Positions 11,858 through 19,378 of a DNA stretch of 39,774 nt are shown piece after piece (within the stretch, counting starts at the first letter, position 1; every line of letters begins with the position of its first letter). A program made the translations under genes and the position numbers. The notes below the pieces were generated by a model. The model was not told the origin of the DNA, did no database searches, and saw only the letters and a list, made by a program, of their open reading frames with translations. The DNA is from a virus, in the IMG/VR virus record IMGVR_UViG_3300030385_001667, positions 1-39,774 of that record; one strand, written 5' to 3'.

Positions 11858-11880
11858 TTATTGATACTTAGTATCAATAA
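11858..11880. promoter_or_regulatory. Palindrome with arms TTATTGATAC
   Basis: Perfect 10-base inverted repeats around a 3-base centre. Similar in outline to the TTGAGAC/GTCTCAA palindromes (ATTGANAC..GTNTCAAT), possibly a diverged member of the same operator set. It lies in the 240-base gene-free gap between the HNH operon terminator and promoter P10. Confidence 0.5.
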
Positions 11881-11951
11881 GCGGGGGTGGTTCAGGCAAA
11901 AAAAGCGGAAACTTCTTGCTGTGTCTTAGCTAAACTCCCCCCATAAGCAAC

Positions 11952-11985
11952 AAAAAAACCCGAACCAGTTACTAACTGATCCGGG
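11952..11985 (-). terminator. Rho-independent terminator of HNH operon
   Basis: Twelve pairs (11959-11970 with 11974-11985, two G.T) with a 3-base loop, then seven T residues on the minus strand. It ends the 12671-12008 operon. Confidence 0.9.
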
Positions 11986-12007
11986 CTAGAAAGACGCTGC
12001 GTTCGGT

Positions 12008-12460
12008 TTATGTTTCCAAGGCTCGCTTGTTGCCATTTTTCTGCATGGCATCTTCTGGGTCGATACCCTTGTTTAGCCTGTTATAAAAAGCAGCGTAGGA
12101 AACTTCACATCTCTCATCGTCTACCCACTCTGCTATATTCTTTTCTTCCCCAAATGCTTCAATCTTCACGTTCGATTTCATATTGTTAGCATTTTCTTTC
12201 GGCGTCATTTCACGCAGATTGTCACGGGTATTGTTTAACCTGTCATTATCTACGTGGTCAACGAATACATAGGGGTTCTGCGTCCCCAGAACCATCCTGT
12301 GCATCGCTCTGTGCCGCCCCTTGACCTTTGTTACGGCGTAGCCCGCCTTGTTTAGATGCCAACTGTGCTGGCTCATAAGGGGGTAGTCTTCTGCGCTCAC
12401 TTTGGCAAATTGCCCCGCTCCTAAAACCCCGCCCAAGTATACCTCGAAATAGTTACTCAT
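12008..12460 (-). CDS. HNH endonuclease (homing type)
   Basis: A 150-residue protein. N-terminal LSADDYPLVS-like region (KVSAEDYPLMSQHSWHLNKA), then MHRMVLG and the HNH core FVDHVDNDRLNNTRDNLREM (His and Asn metal ligands). The C-terminal half contains a small DNA-binding repeat (IAEWVDDERCEVSYAAFYNRL). Phage HNH proteins of this build are usually free-standing homing endonucleases that nick DNA and spread themselves. The start overlaps the upstream gene by 8 bases. Terminator at 11952-11985. Confidence 0.88.
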   Translation of the reverse strand: MSNYFEVYLGGVLGAGQFAKVSAEDYPLMSQHSWHLNKAGYAVTKVKGRHRAMHRMVLGTQNPYVFVDHVDNDRLNNTRDNLREMTPKENANNMKSNVKIEAFGEEKNIAEWVDDERCEVSYAAFYNRLNKGIDPEDAMQKNGNKRALET

Positions 12461-12671
12461 TATTATTGTTCCTTTTTATGTGACACCTTCCACGACCGCG
12501 CACTTTTTCTATGCCCATACTGTAACGGGCTTTTCGCACTTGGTCTATAGTTACTCTGTCTCTAATTCCAAATTCAAACCGGATTCTAGTCAGTTCGCTA
12601 GCTAGGTCTGCGTCCTTAACCATATTAGCCATTCGCTTAATAAATTCCTTTTCGTTATTATCTAGCTTCAT
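12453..12671 (-). CDS. Small predicted helical protein, 72 residues
   Basis: It starts MKLDNNEKEFIKRMANMVKD and ends GRCHIKRNNNNE. Helical and basic at the C-terminus, with a segment (RVTIDQVRKARYSMGIEKVR) that could be a helix-turn-helix. GGACACAGC is the only purine stretch before the ATG; the longer frame to 12719 reads through the divergent promoter. It is co-transcribed with the HNH gene. A regulator at the divergent junction is possible. Confidence 0.65.
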   Translation of the reverse strand: MKLDNNEKEFIKRMANMVKDADLASELTRIRFEFGIRDRVTIDQVRKARYSMGIEKVRGRGRCHIKRNNNNE

Positions 12672-12703
12672 GCTGTGTCCAAAAATGTGTACTGTAAACA
12701 GTT

Positions 12704-12715
12704 TGTGTGTATAAT
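12704..12715 (+). promoter_or_regulatory. Late promoter L1 (TGTGTGTATAAT)
   Basis: TGTGTATAAT matches the motif TGGTGTATAAT found before the portal, protease and post-capsid genes. No -35 hexamer is visible at the right distance. It sits 48 bases before the first rightward gene. TGTATAATACA is nearly palindromic, so leftward use is conceivable. Confidence 0.6.
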
Positions 12716-12763
12716 ACATAATAATGGCAACTTTTATTTTTAGCTCACATAAAGGGATAATAC

Positions 12764-12997
12764 ATGACCAATATTTATGACGTGATATCTAAAATGCACG
12801 TAAAGGCAACCGCGAGCGCCAAAAAAGCGGTTGAAGAAGATCTTGAAAAGGAAGACCCGCCCACCGAACAGGCAAAATCGGTATTAGAAAGCGGAGAAAC
12901 CACCCTAGATGCTGAACTAACGACAGAGAAGGCTAATGAAAGTACCAAAGGGAATGAAAGAAAGCGAAGTTCTCGAAGTAATAAACAAAATCTGTGA
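12764..12997 (+). CDS. Hypothetical charged protein, 77 residues
   Basis: It starts MTNIYDVISKMHVKATASAK, after AAAGGGATAATAC. The rest is Glu/Lys/Thr-rich and probably disordered or helical (EEDLEKEDPPTEQAKSVLES). Its last 62 bases overlap the sigma factor in another frame. It is the first gene of the late-strand operon. Not recognised. Confidence 0.7.
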   Translation: MTNIYDVISKMHVKATASAKKAVEEDLEKEDPPTEQAKSVLESGETTLDAELTTEKANESTKGNERKRSSRSNKQNL

Positions 12998-13481
12998 TAG
13001 ATATGCCTACAAATTTCAGTTTGGCTACTTTGAGCCTGACGATATAAGACAAGAGGCATTTATAATCGCCTTAGACGCTCTTGAAAGGTACGACGAAAGT
13101 CGTCCTTTGGAAAACTTTCTTGCTGTACATGTAAAAAATCGCTTGAATAATTTCAAACGAGACAAATATTATCGTCAAAACAAAAAAAAGAACGATGATA
13201 AACAACAACAATTGAACAACAGCAAGAAACACCTCATGGAACCTCTCGATATTACCAATATCAGAGATGAAAGTGAGAAAAATATGCGCCTAACTGACGA
13301 TTTCATAGAAGATGTGGCCGACAAAGAGATACTAAATATTATAGATGAGCATTTAGATGTCATCTTTAGGGCTGACTACTTACGGATTAGAGACGGAACA
13401 TACGTCCCTAAACCACGAAGAGAACAAATTATCAAAGAAATCAACGAAATACTGCGAGGCTATGGCCATGAAGAAGGGTAG
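12936..13481 (+). CDS. Phage sigma factor, T4 gp55-like
   Basis: A 181-residue protein with a sigma-70 region 2 pattern at residues 28-80: FEPDDIRQEAFIIALDALER then YDESRPLENFLAVHVKNRL and NFKRDKYYR. Region 2 binds the -10 element and the RNA polymerase clamp. There is no recognisable region 4, as in T4 gp55, the late sigma that uses a -10-like late promoter without a -35. That fits the TGGTGTATAAT motifs downstream. GAGAAGG lies before the ATG; a second ATG six codons in is possible. Likely role: directing late transcription of the right arm. Confidence 0.85.
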   Translation: MKVPKGMKESEVLEVINKICDRYAYKFQFGYFEPDDIRQEAFIIALDALERYDESRPLENFLAVHVKNRLNNFKRDKYYRQNKKKNDDKQQQLNNSKKHLMEPLDITNIRDESEKNMRLTDDFIEDVADKEILNIIDEHLDVIFRADYLRIRDGTYVPKPRREQIIKEINEILRGYGHEEG

Positions 13482-14262
13482 ATTTTCTAAGACAGAGCAA
13501 GAATTTATCAAAGAGAATCACAAAGAGATGTCAATTCACGAAATTGCCACTCATTTGGACAGGGATTCTGTATCCGTTGAGTCTTACGTGAACTCAAAAC
13601 TGGGTAGCACGCTTTTGGAAGAGCGAGAAATCGAAGCCTTACGTGATTTACGGGGTCGCCCCTTCTGGAAAGACCTTCAAAAGCAATTTTCTGAAGAAGA
13701 ATTAGAGTCTCTACTCTATCACTGGGGCAGAATCATCACCCAATTCCGCGATGACGTACTTCCAACAGAGGAATTGCAAATAATTGACGCTATCAAACTC
13801 GAAATTTTGATGAACCGCGCCTTAATAAGCCAACAAACCAACATGAAAGACATTCAAAACTACGAAGAATTGGTAACAGTCGAGAAAGCCAAAGCCTTAG
13901 AGATACAAGATAGGGACTATATTTTTAATTTAGAGCGCCAAGTTGCTGTTTGTAGAGCCGCTCAAGAGTCTTTAACCCGCGACTACAAAGATTTGCAAAC
14001 AAAAAAGGCTTCCATGCTTAAAGATTTGAAGGCTACCCGTGAACAACGCATTAAAAGACTGGAAGATTCCAAGCAAACCTTTATTGGGTGGGTAAGAAAT
14101 CTCATGTCTAACCCCGAAGCTAGGCGTTCAATTGGTGTTCAAATGGAAAAAATGCGTCTAGCAACCGACAAGGAGGTCGAAAGACTGTCTGAATATCACA
14201 AATACGAAGATGGAACAATAGATCAACCATTTTTAACGCCCGATAGCGTTAAGGAAGACTAA
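13468..14262 (+). CDS. HTH/coiled-coil protein, possible small terminase
   Basis: A 264-residue protein. Residues 7-45 (FSKTEQEFIKENHKEMSIHE..) look like a helix-turn-helix or Myb-like DNA-binding domain, residues 55-110 contain a Trp/Phe-rich globular part, and about 150-230 is a long charged coiled coil. GAGG is 8 bases before the ATG at 13468. DNA binding plus a coiled coil and position ahead of the large terminase suit a small terminase subunit, but the large subunit is 5 kb away and the identification is by outline only. It overlaps the sigma gene by 14 bases. Confidence 0.6.
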   Translation: MKKGRFSKTEQEFIKENHKEMSIHEIATHLDRDSVSVESYVNSKLGSTLLEEREIEALRDLRGRPFWKDLQKQFSEEELESLLYHWGRIITQFRDDVLPTEELQIIDAIKLEILMNRALISQQTNMKDIQNYEELVTVEKAKALEIQDRDYIFNLERQVAVCRAAQESLTRDYKDLQTKKASMLKDLKATREQRIKRLEDSKQTFIGWVRNLMSNPEARRSIGVQMEKMRLATDKEVERLSEYHKYEDGTIDQPFLTPDSVKED

Positions 14263-15020
14263 TGAAAACTGATTTGATTGTCAGTATGCATCGTACTGGA
14301 CATCACGCAGTCGCGGTATGGTTACTACACCAAAGAGAAGGCATAACAGATTTTTCAATCTCAACCATAACTCGCTGGCTGTTTGTTGTTGGTGATGATA
14401 GCAATCTCTATATGATGGCCAATAACCCTCTTAAAACTGGCCCCAATGAACATTCCGACAAAGAAAAGCTCCCCTCAATAATTTCCGAAGTTAAACCTTC
14501 TGGTTTAATTATTACTCACGAACAAGATAAGATTAACGATACGCTTTTTAAAGCATACAAATCCCCCTTTTCTTTTAATGAACCAATAGTGGTGGTGATT
14601 CGTGACTTTAGAAACTGGGTCGCAAGTTGTATCAAGATGGCCGAACGTGATAACCCCATTGATTCCATTGGGTACATGTCTGATTATATTGATGATGAAA
14701 AAGTTTCTGTATACAAAGACCACCTTCTAAATTATGATAAACCTGATTGTTATTATATAATATTTAACGATTGGGCCACTAGCAGGCTCTATAGGAAGGC
14801 CATCTGTAATGATCTAGGATATACATTCACCGACGCGGCAAAAGACCAACTGTCTATATTTGGAGGTGGAAGCTCTTTTACCGGCATGGACTACTTAAAA
14901 AGTGCCTCCCAAATGGATGTAAACAATCGCTATAAAGAAATGGAAACACATCCATACTATAAAATGGTTATAAATAAATACGAAGAAGCATTAAACCTAA
15001 GTGATAATATATTCAAATGA
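14262..15020 (+). CDS. Sulfotransferase-like P-loop protein
   Basis: A 252-residue protein. The N-terminal IVSMHRTGHHAVAVWLL (residues 6-22) resembles the PAPS 5'-phosphosulfate loop of sulfotransferases, and VVVIRDFRNWVASC (about 109-122) fits the 3'-phosphate binding block (R-D-x-R-N-x-x-x-S). Expected activity: transfer of sulfate from PAPS to a sugar or other acceptor. ATG overlaps the preceding stop (TAATG) with AAGGA upstream. It precedes GDP-mannose dehydratase, suggesting surface polysaccharide modification. Acceptor unknown. Confidence 0.75.
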   Translation: MKTDLIVSMHRTGHHAVAVWLLHQREGITDFSISTITRWLFVVGDDSNLYMMANNPLKTGPNEHSDKEKLPSIISEVKPSGLIITHEQDKINDTLFKAYKSPFSFNEPIVVVIRDFRNWVASCIKMAERDNPIDSIGYMSDYIDDEKVSVYKDHLLNYDKPDCYYIIFNDWATSRLYRKAICNDLGYTFTDAAKDQLSIFGGGSSFTGMDYLKSASQMDVNNRYKEMETHPYYKMVINKYEEALNLSDNIFK

Positions 15021-16057
15021 AAAAAGCTGTCATATACGGCGTAACAGGACAAGACGGATCATACCTATCTGAATTACTACTTTCCAAAGACTACATAGTA
15101 TATGGAATAGCCCGTAGAACTTCGGTAAGCAACACTCTCAGAGTAAACCACTTATTAACACAAAAACAGTTTCGCCTGACTCAGGGTGACGTAACTGACT
15201 CTGGAAGCATCTATCGACTCCTGAACGAAGTTCAGCCCGACGAGATTTACAACCTCGCGGCTCAGTCTCATGTGGGGACATCCTTTGACCAGCCGAAATT
15301 AACTTGGGACGTGACAGCACAAGGCTGCATGAATATTCTCGAAGTAATTCGTTCAATGGGGAACCGTCCACGGTTCTACCAAGCAAGTAGCAGCGAAATG
15401 TTTGGAGATCAATACAATCTCCACCATAAAGAAAAATACCAAGACGAACATACCAAATTTAATCCCCAGTCTCCGTATGGAATAGCAAAGCTGGCCGCTC
15501 ATCACTCTGTGAGGCTCTATAGGGACTCCTACGGCCTCTTCGCCTGCGGAGGTATATTGTTCAATCATGAGAGCGAAAGGCGCGGAGAGCGCTTCGTGAC
15601 GCGCAAGATAAGCCGCCACGTTGCAAATCTGCATTGGGCGACCCAAGGGGGTCGTAGTATTCCCAACCTTCAACTTGGGAATCTATCTGCCAAACGCGAT
15701 TGGGGTCATGCGGAAGACTATGTAAAAGCCATGTGGTTAATGCTACAACAAGAAGAACCAATGGATTTTGTCGTAGCTACAGGCAAGACCTATTCAGTAG
15801 AAGATTATGTAAAACTAGCCTTTCAGTGTATAAATATTAATGAGTACAAAGATTATATAGAAATAGATGAAAAATTGAAACGACCTTCTGAAGTTCCATA
15901 TTTAAGGGGCTTTGCGCACAAAGCAAAAAGAAGATTAGACTGGGAGCCTAGAATAGATTTCGAGGGTCTAGTTATAAGAATGGTTCAACATGATATACAA
16001 AGTTTCAATGGAAATAAACAAGACGGCACTTCAAGCCCTCAAAAAGATGGGTATTAA
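15017..16057 (+). CDS. gmd: GDP-mannose 4,6-dehydratase
   Basis: A 346-residue short-chain dehydrogenase/reductase family enzyme. NADP-binding GVTGQDGSYLSELL (8-21), RRTSVSNTLRVNHL region (33-46), catalytic SSSEMFG (124-130) with Glu127, and YGIAK (154-158). LFNHESERRGERFVTRKI (181-198) is diagnostic for Gmd. It converts GDP-D-mannose to GDP-4-keto-6-deoxy-mannose, precursor of GDP-fucose, rhamnose or perosamine. Length matches the family. The C-terminus overlaps the next gene by about 50 bases. With the sulfotransferase- and glycosyltransferase-like neighbours it points to glycan synthesis or modification. Confidence 0.95.
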   Translation: MKKAVIYGVTGQDGSYLSELLLSKDYIVYGIARRTSVSNTLRVNHLLTQKQFRLTQGDVTDSGSIYRLLNEVQPDEIYNLAAQSHVGTSFDQPKLTWDVTAQGCMNILEVIRSMGNRPRFYQASSSEMFGDQYNLHHKEKYQDEHTKFNPQSPYGIAKLAAHHSVRLYRDSYGLFACGGILFNHESERRGERFVTRKISRHVANLHWATQGGRSIPNLQLGNLSAKRDWGHAEDYVKAMWLMLQQEEPMDFVVATGKTYSVEDYVKLAFQCININEYKDYIEIDEKLKRPSEVPYLRGFAHKAKRRLDWEPRIDFEGLVIRMVQHDIQSFNGNKQDGTSSPQKDGY

Positions 16058-16253
16058 AAAAAGCGTTACTGCTAAAAATATGTATTTTGTAGACGGTAAC
16101 GATCCTGATTCTGTTTGTTTTGAGGCTTACAACAAATTAAAAGATGCAATTATAAACGAAAGAATAAGCGAAGAGATTGTTGAATATCTCGAAGAAGACC
16201 TGCGCAACGAAGTAAAAGTTACAAAGTTATTGAAAGTTAGACCTTATGCCTAA
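16008..16253 (+). CDS. Hypothetical protein, 81 residues
   Basis: It starts MEINKTALQALKKMGIKKSV within the end of gmd; an ATG at 15990 in the same frame would add six residues. Helical with a charged C-terminal half (EEIVEYLEEDLRNEVKVTKL). No strong Shine-Dalgarno for either start, so the exact start is uncertain. Not recognised. Confidence 0.6.
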   Translation: MEINKTALQALKKMGIKKSVTAKNMYFVDGNDPDSVCFEAYNKLKDAIINERISEEIVEYLEEDLRNEVKVTKLLKVRPYA

Positions 16254-16314
16254 CGGCAAAAGACTTAAGGAGGAAAATTTAAACGACATTTATAAATTAG
16301 AAAAGAGGCAGTAA
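16246..16314 (+). CDS. Possible 22-residue peptide
   Basis: MPNGKRLKEENLNDIYKLEK then Arg-Gln-stop. It starts inside the previous gene's end and its TAA overlaps the next ATG (TAATG), typical of translational coupling. It contains AAGGAGG internally but has none before its ATG; that AAGGAGG is about 40 bases from the next gene. Weak evidence. Confidence 0.3.
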   Translation: MPNGKRLKEENLNDIYKLEKRQ

Positions 16315-16664
16315 TGAAAAAAGTGATTATATTCCTCTTGTTGTTAAATTTTACTGCAACCATAGCGGTTGGGTATACCATTTATAAAAACAACTCGAAA
16401 AAGCCATATGAAATAAATATCGAAAGCCCCAGTAAAATAGAAGATGAACAGTTTAAGACCAAAGTCTATGAAGGCATGAGCCGACTAATGATGGGCCAAA
16501 ACATGATCAATCTCAGAATGTTAAGTCTTCACCATTTTGCAAAGCCCCACGGAGAAGATTTTTATGATCATTGTCCAGAGTGTCAATTAGAGCGACAAAA
16601 AATTCTAGAAGAGCAAAAAAACAATATCACCTTTAGTGCGGGGGTGGATGAATGGACTTTTTGA
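16314..16664 (+). CDS. Membrane-anchored protein with CPEC motif, 116 residues
   Basis: It starts MKKVIIFLLLLNFTATIAVG, one transmembrane helix, then a charged stalk. HHFAKPHGEDFYDHCPECQ (about 78-96) could bind zinc. GAAAAGAGGCAGTA precedes the ATG. Similar to the membrane-anchored Cys/His protein at 6218-6403 in overall plan. It overlaps the next gene by 13 bases. Function unknown. Confidence 0.7.
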   Translation: MKKVIIFLLLLNFTATIAVGYTIYKNNSKKPYEINIESPSKIEDEQFKTKVYEGMSRLMMGQNMINLRMLSLHHFAKPHGEDFYDHCPECQLERQKILEEQKNNITFSAGVDEWTF

Positions 16665-16855
16665 ACGTAACTAAATTTTTAATTATTCTTGTATTCTGCA
16701 CCATCTTTATTTGGGATGTTGCCGTTATGTTTTTTGCCAAAGATCTAAACGCCACAATTAGTTATGCAGTATATACAATATCTTGTGAACACCCTATAAT
16801 ATCCTTTGCAATTGGTGTTTTATGTGGTCATGTTTTCTGGCCTCTTAAATCGTGA
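16652..16855 (+). CDS. Small two-helix membrane protein, 67 residues
   Basis: Hydrophobic segments lie at residues 7-27 (KFLIILVFCTIFIWDVAVMF) and 47-64 (HPIISFAIGVLCGHVFWP). The pattern ATISY..Y..S..HPII.F..GVLCGHVFWP resembles a small phage membrane protein I have seen often near structural genes, with no assigned function. Holin activity is possible for a two-helix protein of this size but unproven. Confidence 0.7.
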   Translation: MDFLNVTKFLIILVFCTIFIWDVAVMFFAKDLNATISYAVYTISCEHPIISFAIGVLCGHVFWPLKS

Positions 16856-16862
16856 GAGATAT

Positions 16863-17810
16863 ATGATTAAAGTCGGAGTAGTTGGATATGGAACAATAGG
16901 CAAGCGTGTGGCAGACGCTGTATTATTGCAAGATGACATGGAGCTTGTTGGTATTACTGCAAATACTTATAATTATAGAATTGAGACGGCATGCAAAAAG
17001 GGAATAAAAATATTTTCTGTAGAATCTTTTCTTCTAATGTCATGGCATGATATACCAATAGCAGGAGTCTTTGATGATTTAATTGCGCAGTGTGATGTGA
17101 TTGTAGACTGCGCACCAAAAGGCATTGGTCGTAAAAACAAAGATCGGTACAAATACTGGGGAACTAAAGCGATCTTTCAGGGGGGAGAAAAATCAGACGT
17201 AGGAAAGAGCTTTGTTTCTCAATGCAACTACGATGAGGCTCTTGGTTCTGATTTTATAAGAGTGGTTAGCTGTAATACCACCGGCCTTTGCAGAACCCTA
17301 CATGCTATAGATAAAAGGTATGGTGTCGAAAGTGTTCACGCAACAATAGTAAGAAGGGCCGCTGACCCTTGGGATATATATCACGGCCCTATTAATGCTA
17401 TTGTTCCAACCTTAGAACTTCCTTCACATCACGGGCCTGATGTCCAAACTGTTCTTCCTCACATAGAGATATTTACCACGTCTATGACCGTTCCCACAAC
17501 CGTTATGCACATGCATAGTGTTACAATAGACTTAGTAGAAGAAGCCGCTTTATGTGATGTGATAGAATTGTTTGATAATACCGAGAGAGTTCGGATTGTA
17601 AAAAACACCGAAGGGATACGATCCACAGCAGAAATAATAGAATACGCAAAAGACTTAGGTCATTCTAGAGGAGACATGCCAGATATTTGCATCTGGGAAG
17701 AAACAGTTGGTGTAGCAAAAAACAAACTGTTTTATTTGCAGGCTATTCATCAGGAAAGCAATGTTATTCCAGAAAATATAGACGCTATTAGAGCAGCTAT
17801 GGGAAAATAA
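16863..17810 (+). CDS. Archaeal-type (type II) glyceraldehyde-3-phosphate dehydrogenase
   Basis: A 315-residue protein. N-terminal Rossmann VGVVGYGTIGKRVADAV (4-20), VDCAPKGIG (81-89), AIFQGGEK (103-110), and SCNTTGLCRTL (136-146) with the catalytic Cys137. Downstream RRAADPWDIYHGPINAIVP and SHHGPDVQTVLP are typical of the archaeal GAPDH family and not of the common bacterial GapA (which has SCTTN). The enzyme oxidises glyceraldehyde-3-phosphate to 1,3-bisphosphoglycerate with NAD(P)+. All key residues appear intact. The frame also opens at 16806, but GAGAGATAT precedes the ATG at 16863. It lies in the accessory block between the possible small terminase and the large terminase. Very unusual in a phage. 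Confidence 0.92.
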   Translation: MIKVGVVGYGTIGKRVADAVLLQDDMELVGITANTYNYRIETACKKGIKIFSVESFLLMSWHDIPIAGVFDDLIAQCDVIVDCAPKGIGRKNKDRYKYWGTKAIFQGGEKSDVGKSFVSQCNYDEALGSDFIRVVSCNTTGLCRTLHAIDKRYGVESVHATIVRRAADPWDIYHGPINAIVPTLELPSHHGPDVQTVLPHIEIFTTSMTVPTTVMHMHSVTIDLVEEAALCDVIELFDNTERVRIVKNTEGIRSTAEIIEYAKDLGHSRGDMPDICIWEETVGVAKNKLFYLQAIHQESNVIPENIDAIRAAMGK

Positions 17811-17815
17811 GTTTA

Positions 17816-18103
17816 ATGAGACGAGATTACAGCGACCCCGTTTACGCCGAATGGAGAAAGAGGGTTTTCTCTAGAGACAAGCGTAAATGTCAAATGCCCG
17901 GATGTGGATATAAGAAAGCATTAAACGCCCATCACATAAAAAGGTGGGCAGATGCTCCGTATCTAAGATATGATGTTGATAATGGAATTACCCTATGCTG
18001 GAGATGCCACAAGCAAATAACGGGGTCTGAGGCTCAATACGAACCTTTGTTTATGGATTTAGTTAGAAACAACAATGACAATACCAACACTGATAGTAAG
18101 TAA
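17816..18103 (+). CDS. HNH endonuclease
   Basis: A 95-residue protein. Zinc-type HNH core: CQMPGCGYKKALNAHHIKRW (two Cys, His-His), then NGITLCWRCHKQITGSE (Asn and two Cys). Short HNH proteins close to terminase genes are common and in several phages are needed for DNA packaging cleavage; being four genes from the large terminase fits that. It starts 5 bases after the dehydrogenase stop. The last 29 bases overlap the glycosyltransferase gene. Confidence 0.9.
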   Translation: MRRDYSDPVYAEWRKRVFSRDKRKCQMPGCGYKKALNAHHIKRWADAPYLRYDVDNGITLCWRCHKQITGSEAQYEPLFMDLVRNNNDNTNTDSK

Positions 18104-18893
18104 AAATAGAGCTTGTCAATTAAGGCTTCTTCTAGAAAGTCTTTATTTTAATGCCACTGGCATTTTTAAGCCTCATGTTGTATGGGTTGCAACCACGCTA
18201 GAGTTTGAAACTGGGTACGAAAAAGTAAAGGCAGAATTTCCTCAAGCCACCTTCACAAGAGAAACGTATCTCTTATTTGATTTCTATCATTTTTTAAAAA
18301 AACATCAAGATGGCCATTTTGCTTTGTTTATGGATGATTGTATTTTCTACAAGCCCCTAAGAGTTTCTCCTGAAGAGTTGATATCCAAGATGGATAGTGA
18401 TACTTGGTGCTTAAGCCTGCGTCTAGGAAACAACACCACGGAGAATACAGAAAAGCCAATAGCTTCAGTTTCTGAAGATGGAGATTTTATAAAGTATAAA
18501 TTCAAGGAATATAGCCCACACGATAACTATGGTTTTTGTTTTAGTTGGGATGGCGTCATATACAAAACCCAAGATGTTTTGGATTTATTTGACAATAATG
18601 ATTTTACCAAAACAACGAACCAGTGGGCGATATTGCCACAGAAGATAGAAAACTTTACACAAAATAATAGAGATAAAATATCTAAAAATCTTATATGTTG
18701 CCCAAAACAAAGCCATGTTGTTTCTATGAATTACAACACAACGCATTCTGCCGGTGTTGATTATCATCCAGTTGATGAATTAAATCGTAGGTATATCTAT
18801 GGCCAAATTATTGACTTTAATAGTATAGAATTTGAGGACATTGGTGGCACTCATGCCTACAGGGGCTTTTCTATGCGGAAGCAAGAAGTATGA
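18075..18893 (+). CDS. Glycosyltransferase-like protein
   Basis: A 272-residue protein. It starts MTIPTLIVSKNRACQLRLLL, like the nucleotide-sugar binding start of GT-A fold enzymes, with FALFMDDCIFY (about 82-92) as the DxD metal motif. No membrane segment. Expected to transfer a sugar from a nucleotide-sugar, maybe one derived from the Gmd product. Substrate not predictable. There is no clear ribosome-binding site; translation may be coupled to the HNH gene. Confidence 0.75.
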   Translation: MTIPTLIVSKNRACQLRLLLESLYFNATGIFKPHVVWVATTLEFETGYEKVKAEFPQATFTRETYLLFDFYHFLKKHQDGHFALFMDDCIFYKPLRVSPEELISKMDSDTWCLSLRLGNNTTENTEKPIASVSEDGDFIKYKFKEYSPHDNYGFCFSWDGVIYKTQDVLDLFDNNDFTKTTNQWAILPQKIENFTQNNRDKISKNLICCPKQSHVVSMNYNTTHSAGVDYHPVDELNRRYIYGQIIDFNSIEFEDIGGTHAYRGFSMRKQEV

Positions 18894-19378
18894 CACAAAA
18901 ATATATAGTCCTAAAAGACACTAGAGAAAAAAACGGTTGGAATTTTGAATCTTTTGATAGATGTCAAGCCGTTGCTAGGTGGGGCTTAAAGACCGGTGAT
19001 TATACAGCCAGAGGCTTAGAAAAAGAGCTTGTTATTGAGCGAAAGGCTTCCACGAGCGAATTAGCTATTAACCTCGGAAAAAAAAGAAAAGCATTCGATG
19101 CCGAAATTGAACGCATGGCTAACTTTCGTTGGAAGTATATTATTTGTGAATTTTCCATAGACGATCTAATGAACTTCCCTAAGAACTCAGGGATTCCCAA
19201 AAAGCAAATCCAATATGTAAGAATGAATGGTAAATTTATGTGGAAGAAGCTTTGCGAATATCAAGAGAACCACGGAGTTCAAGTTATCTTTTGTGAAAAC
19301 AAAGAACATGCAGAAGAAAGAGCAATTATGATATTTGACGAAGTATCGGAGATACTCCTACGTGAGCAATCAAACTGA
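18890..19378 (+). CDS. ERCC4-type nuclease
   Basis: A 162-residue protein. Motif DTREKNGW (10-17), LKTGDYTARG (33-42) with Asp37, and VIERKASTSEL (48-58) match the ERCC4/XPF nuclease core (D..GD...ERK). This core cuts branched or flapped DNA; phage versions are little studied and may act in recombination or in processing DNA before packaging. The start overlaps the previous stop (ATGA) and the end overlaps the terminase start. It is a single-domain protein, without the helicase or HhH domains of XPF. Confidence 0.88.
   Translation: MTQKYIVLKDTREKNGWNFESFDRCQAVARWGLKTGDYTARGLEKELVIERKASTSELAINLGKKRKAFDAEIERMANFRWKYIICEFSIDDLMNFPKNSGIPKKQIQYVRMNGKFMWKKLCEYQENHGVQVIFCENKEHAEERAIMIFDEVSEILLREQSN

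Noticed and set aside
15820-15845. T4-type late promoter TATAAATA inside gmd
   Set aside because: It lies within a coding region far from any start and lacks the TGGTG part found at the other late sites.
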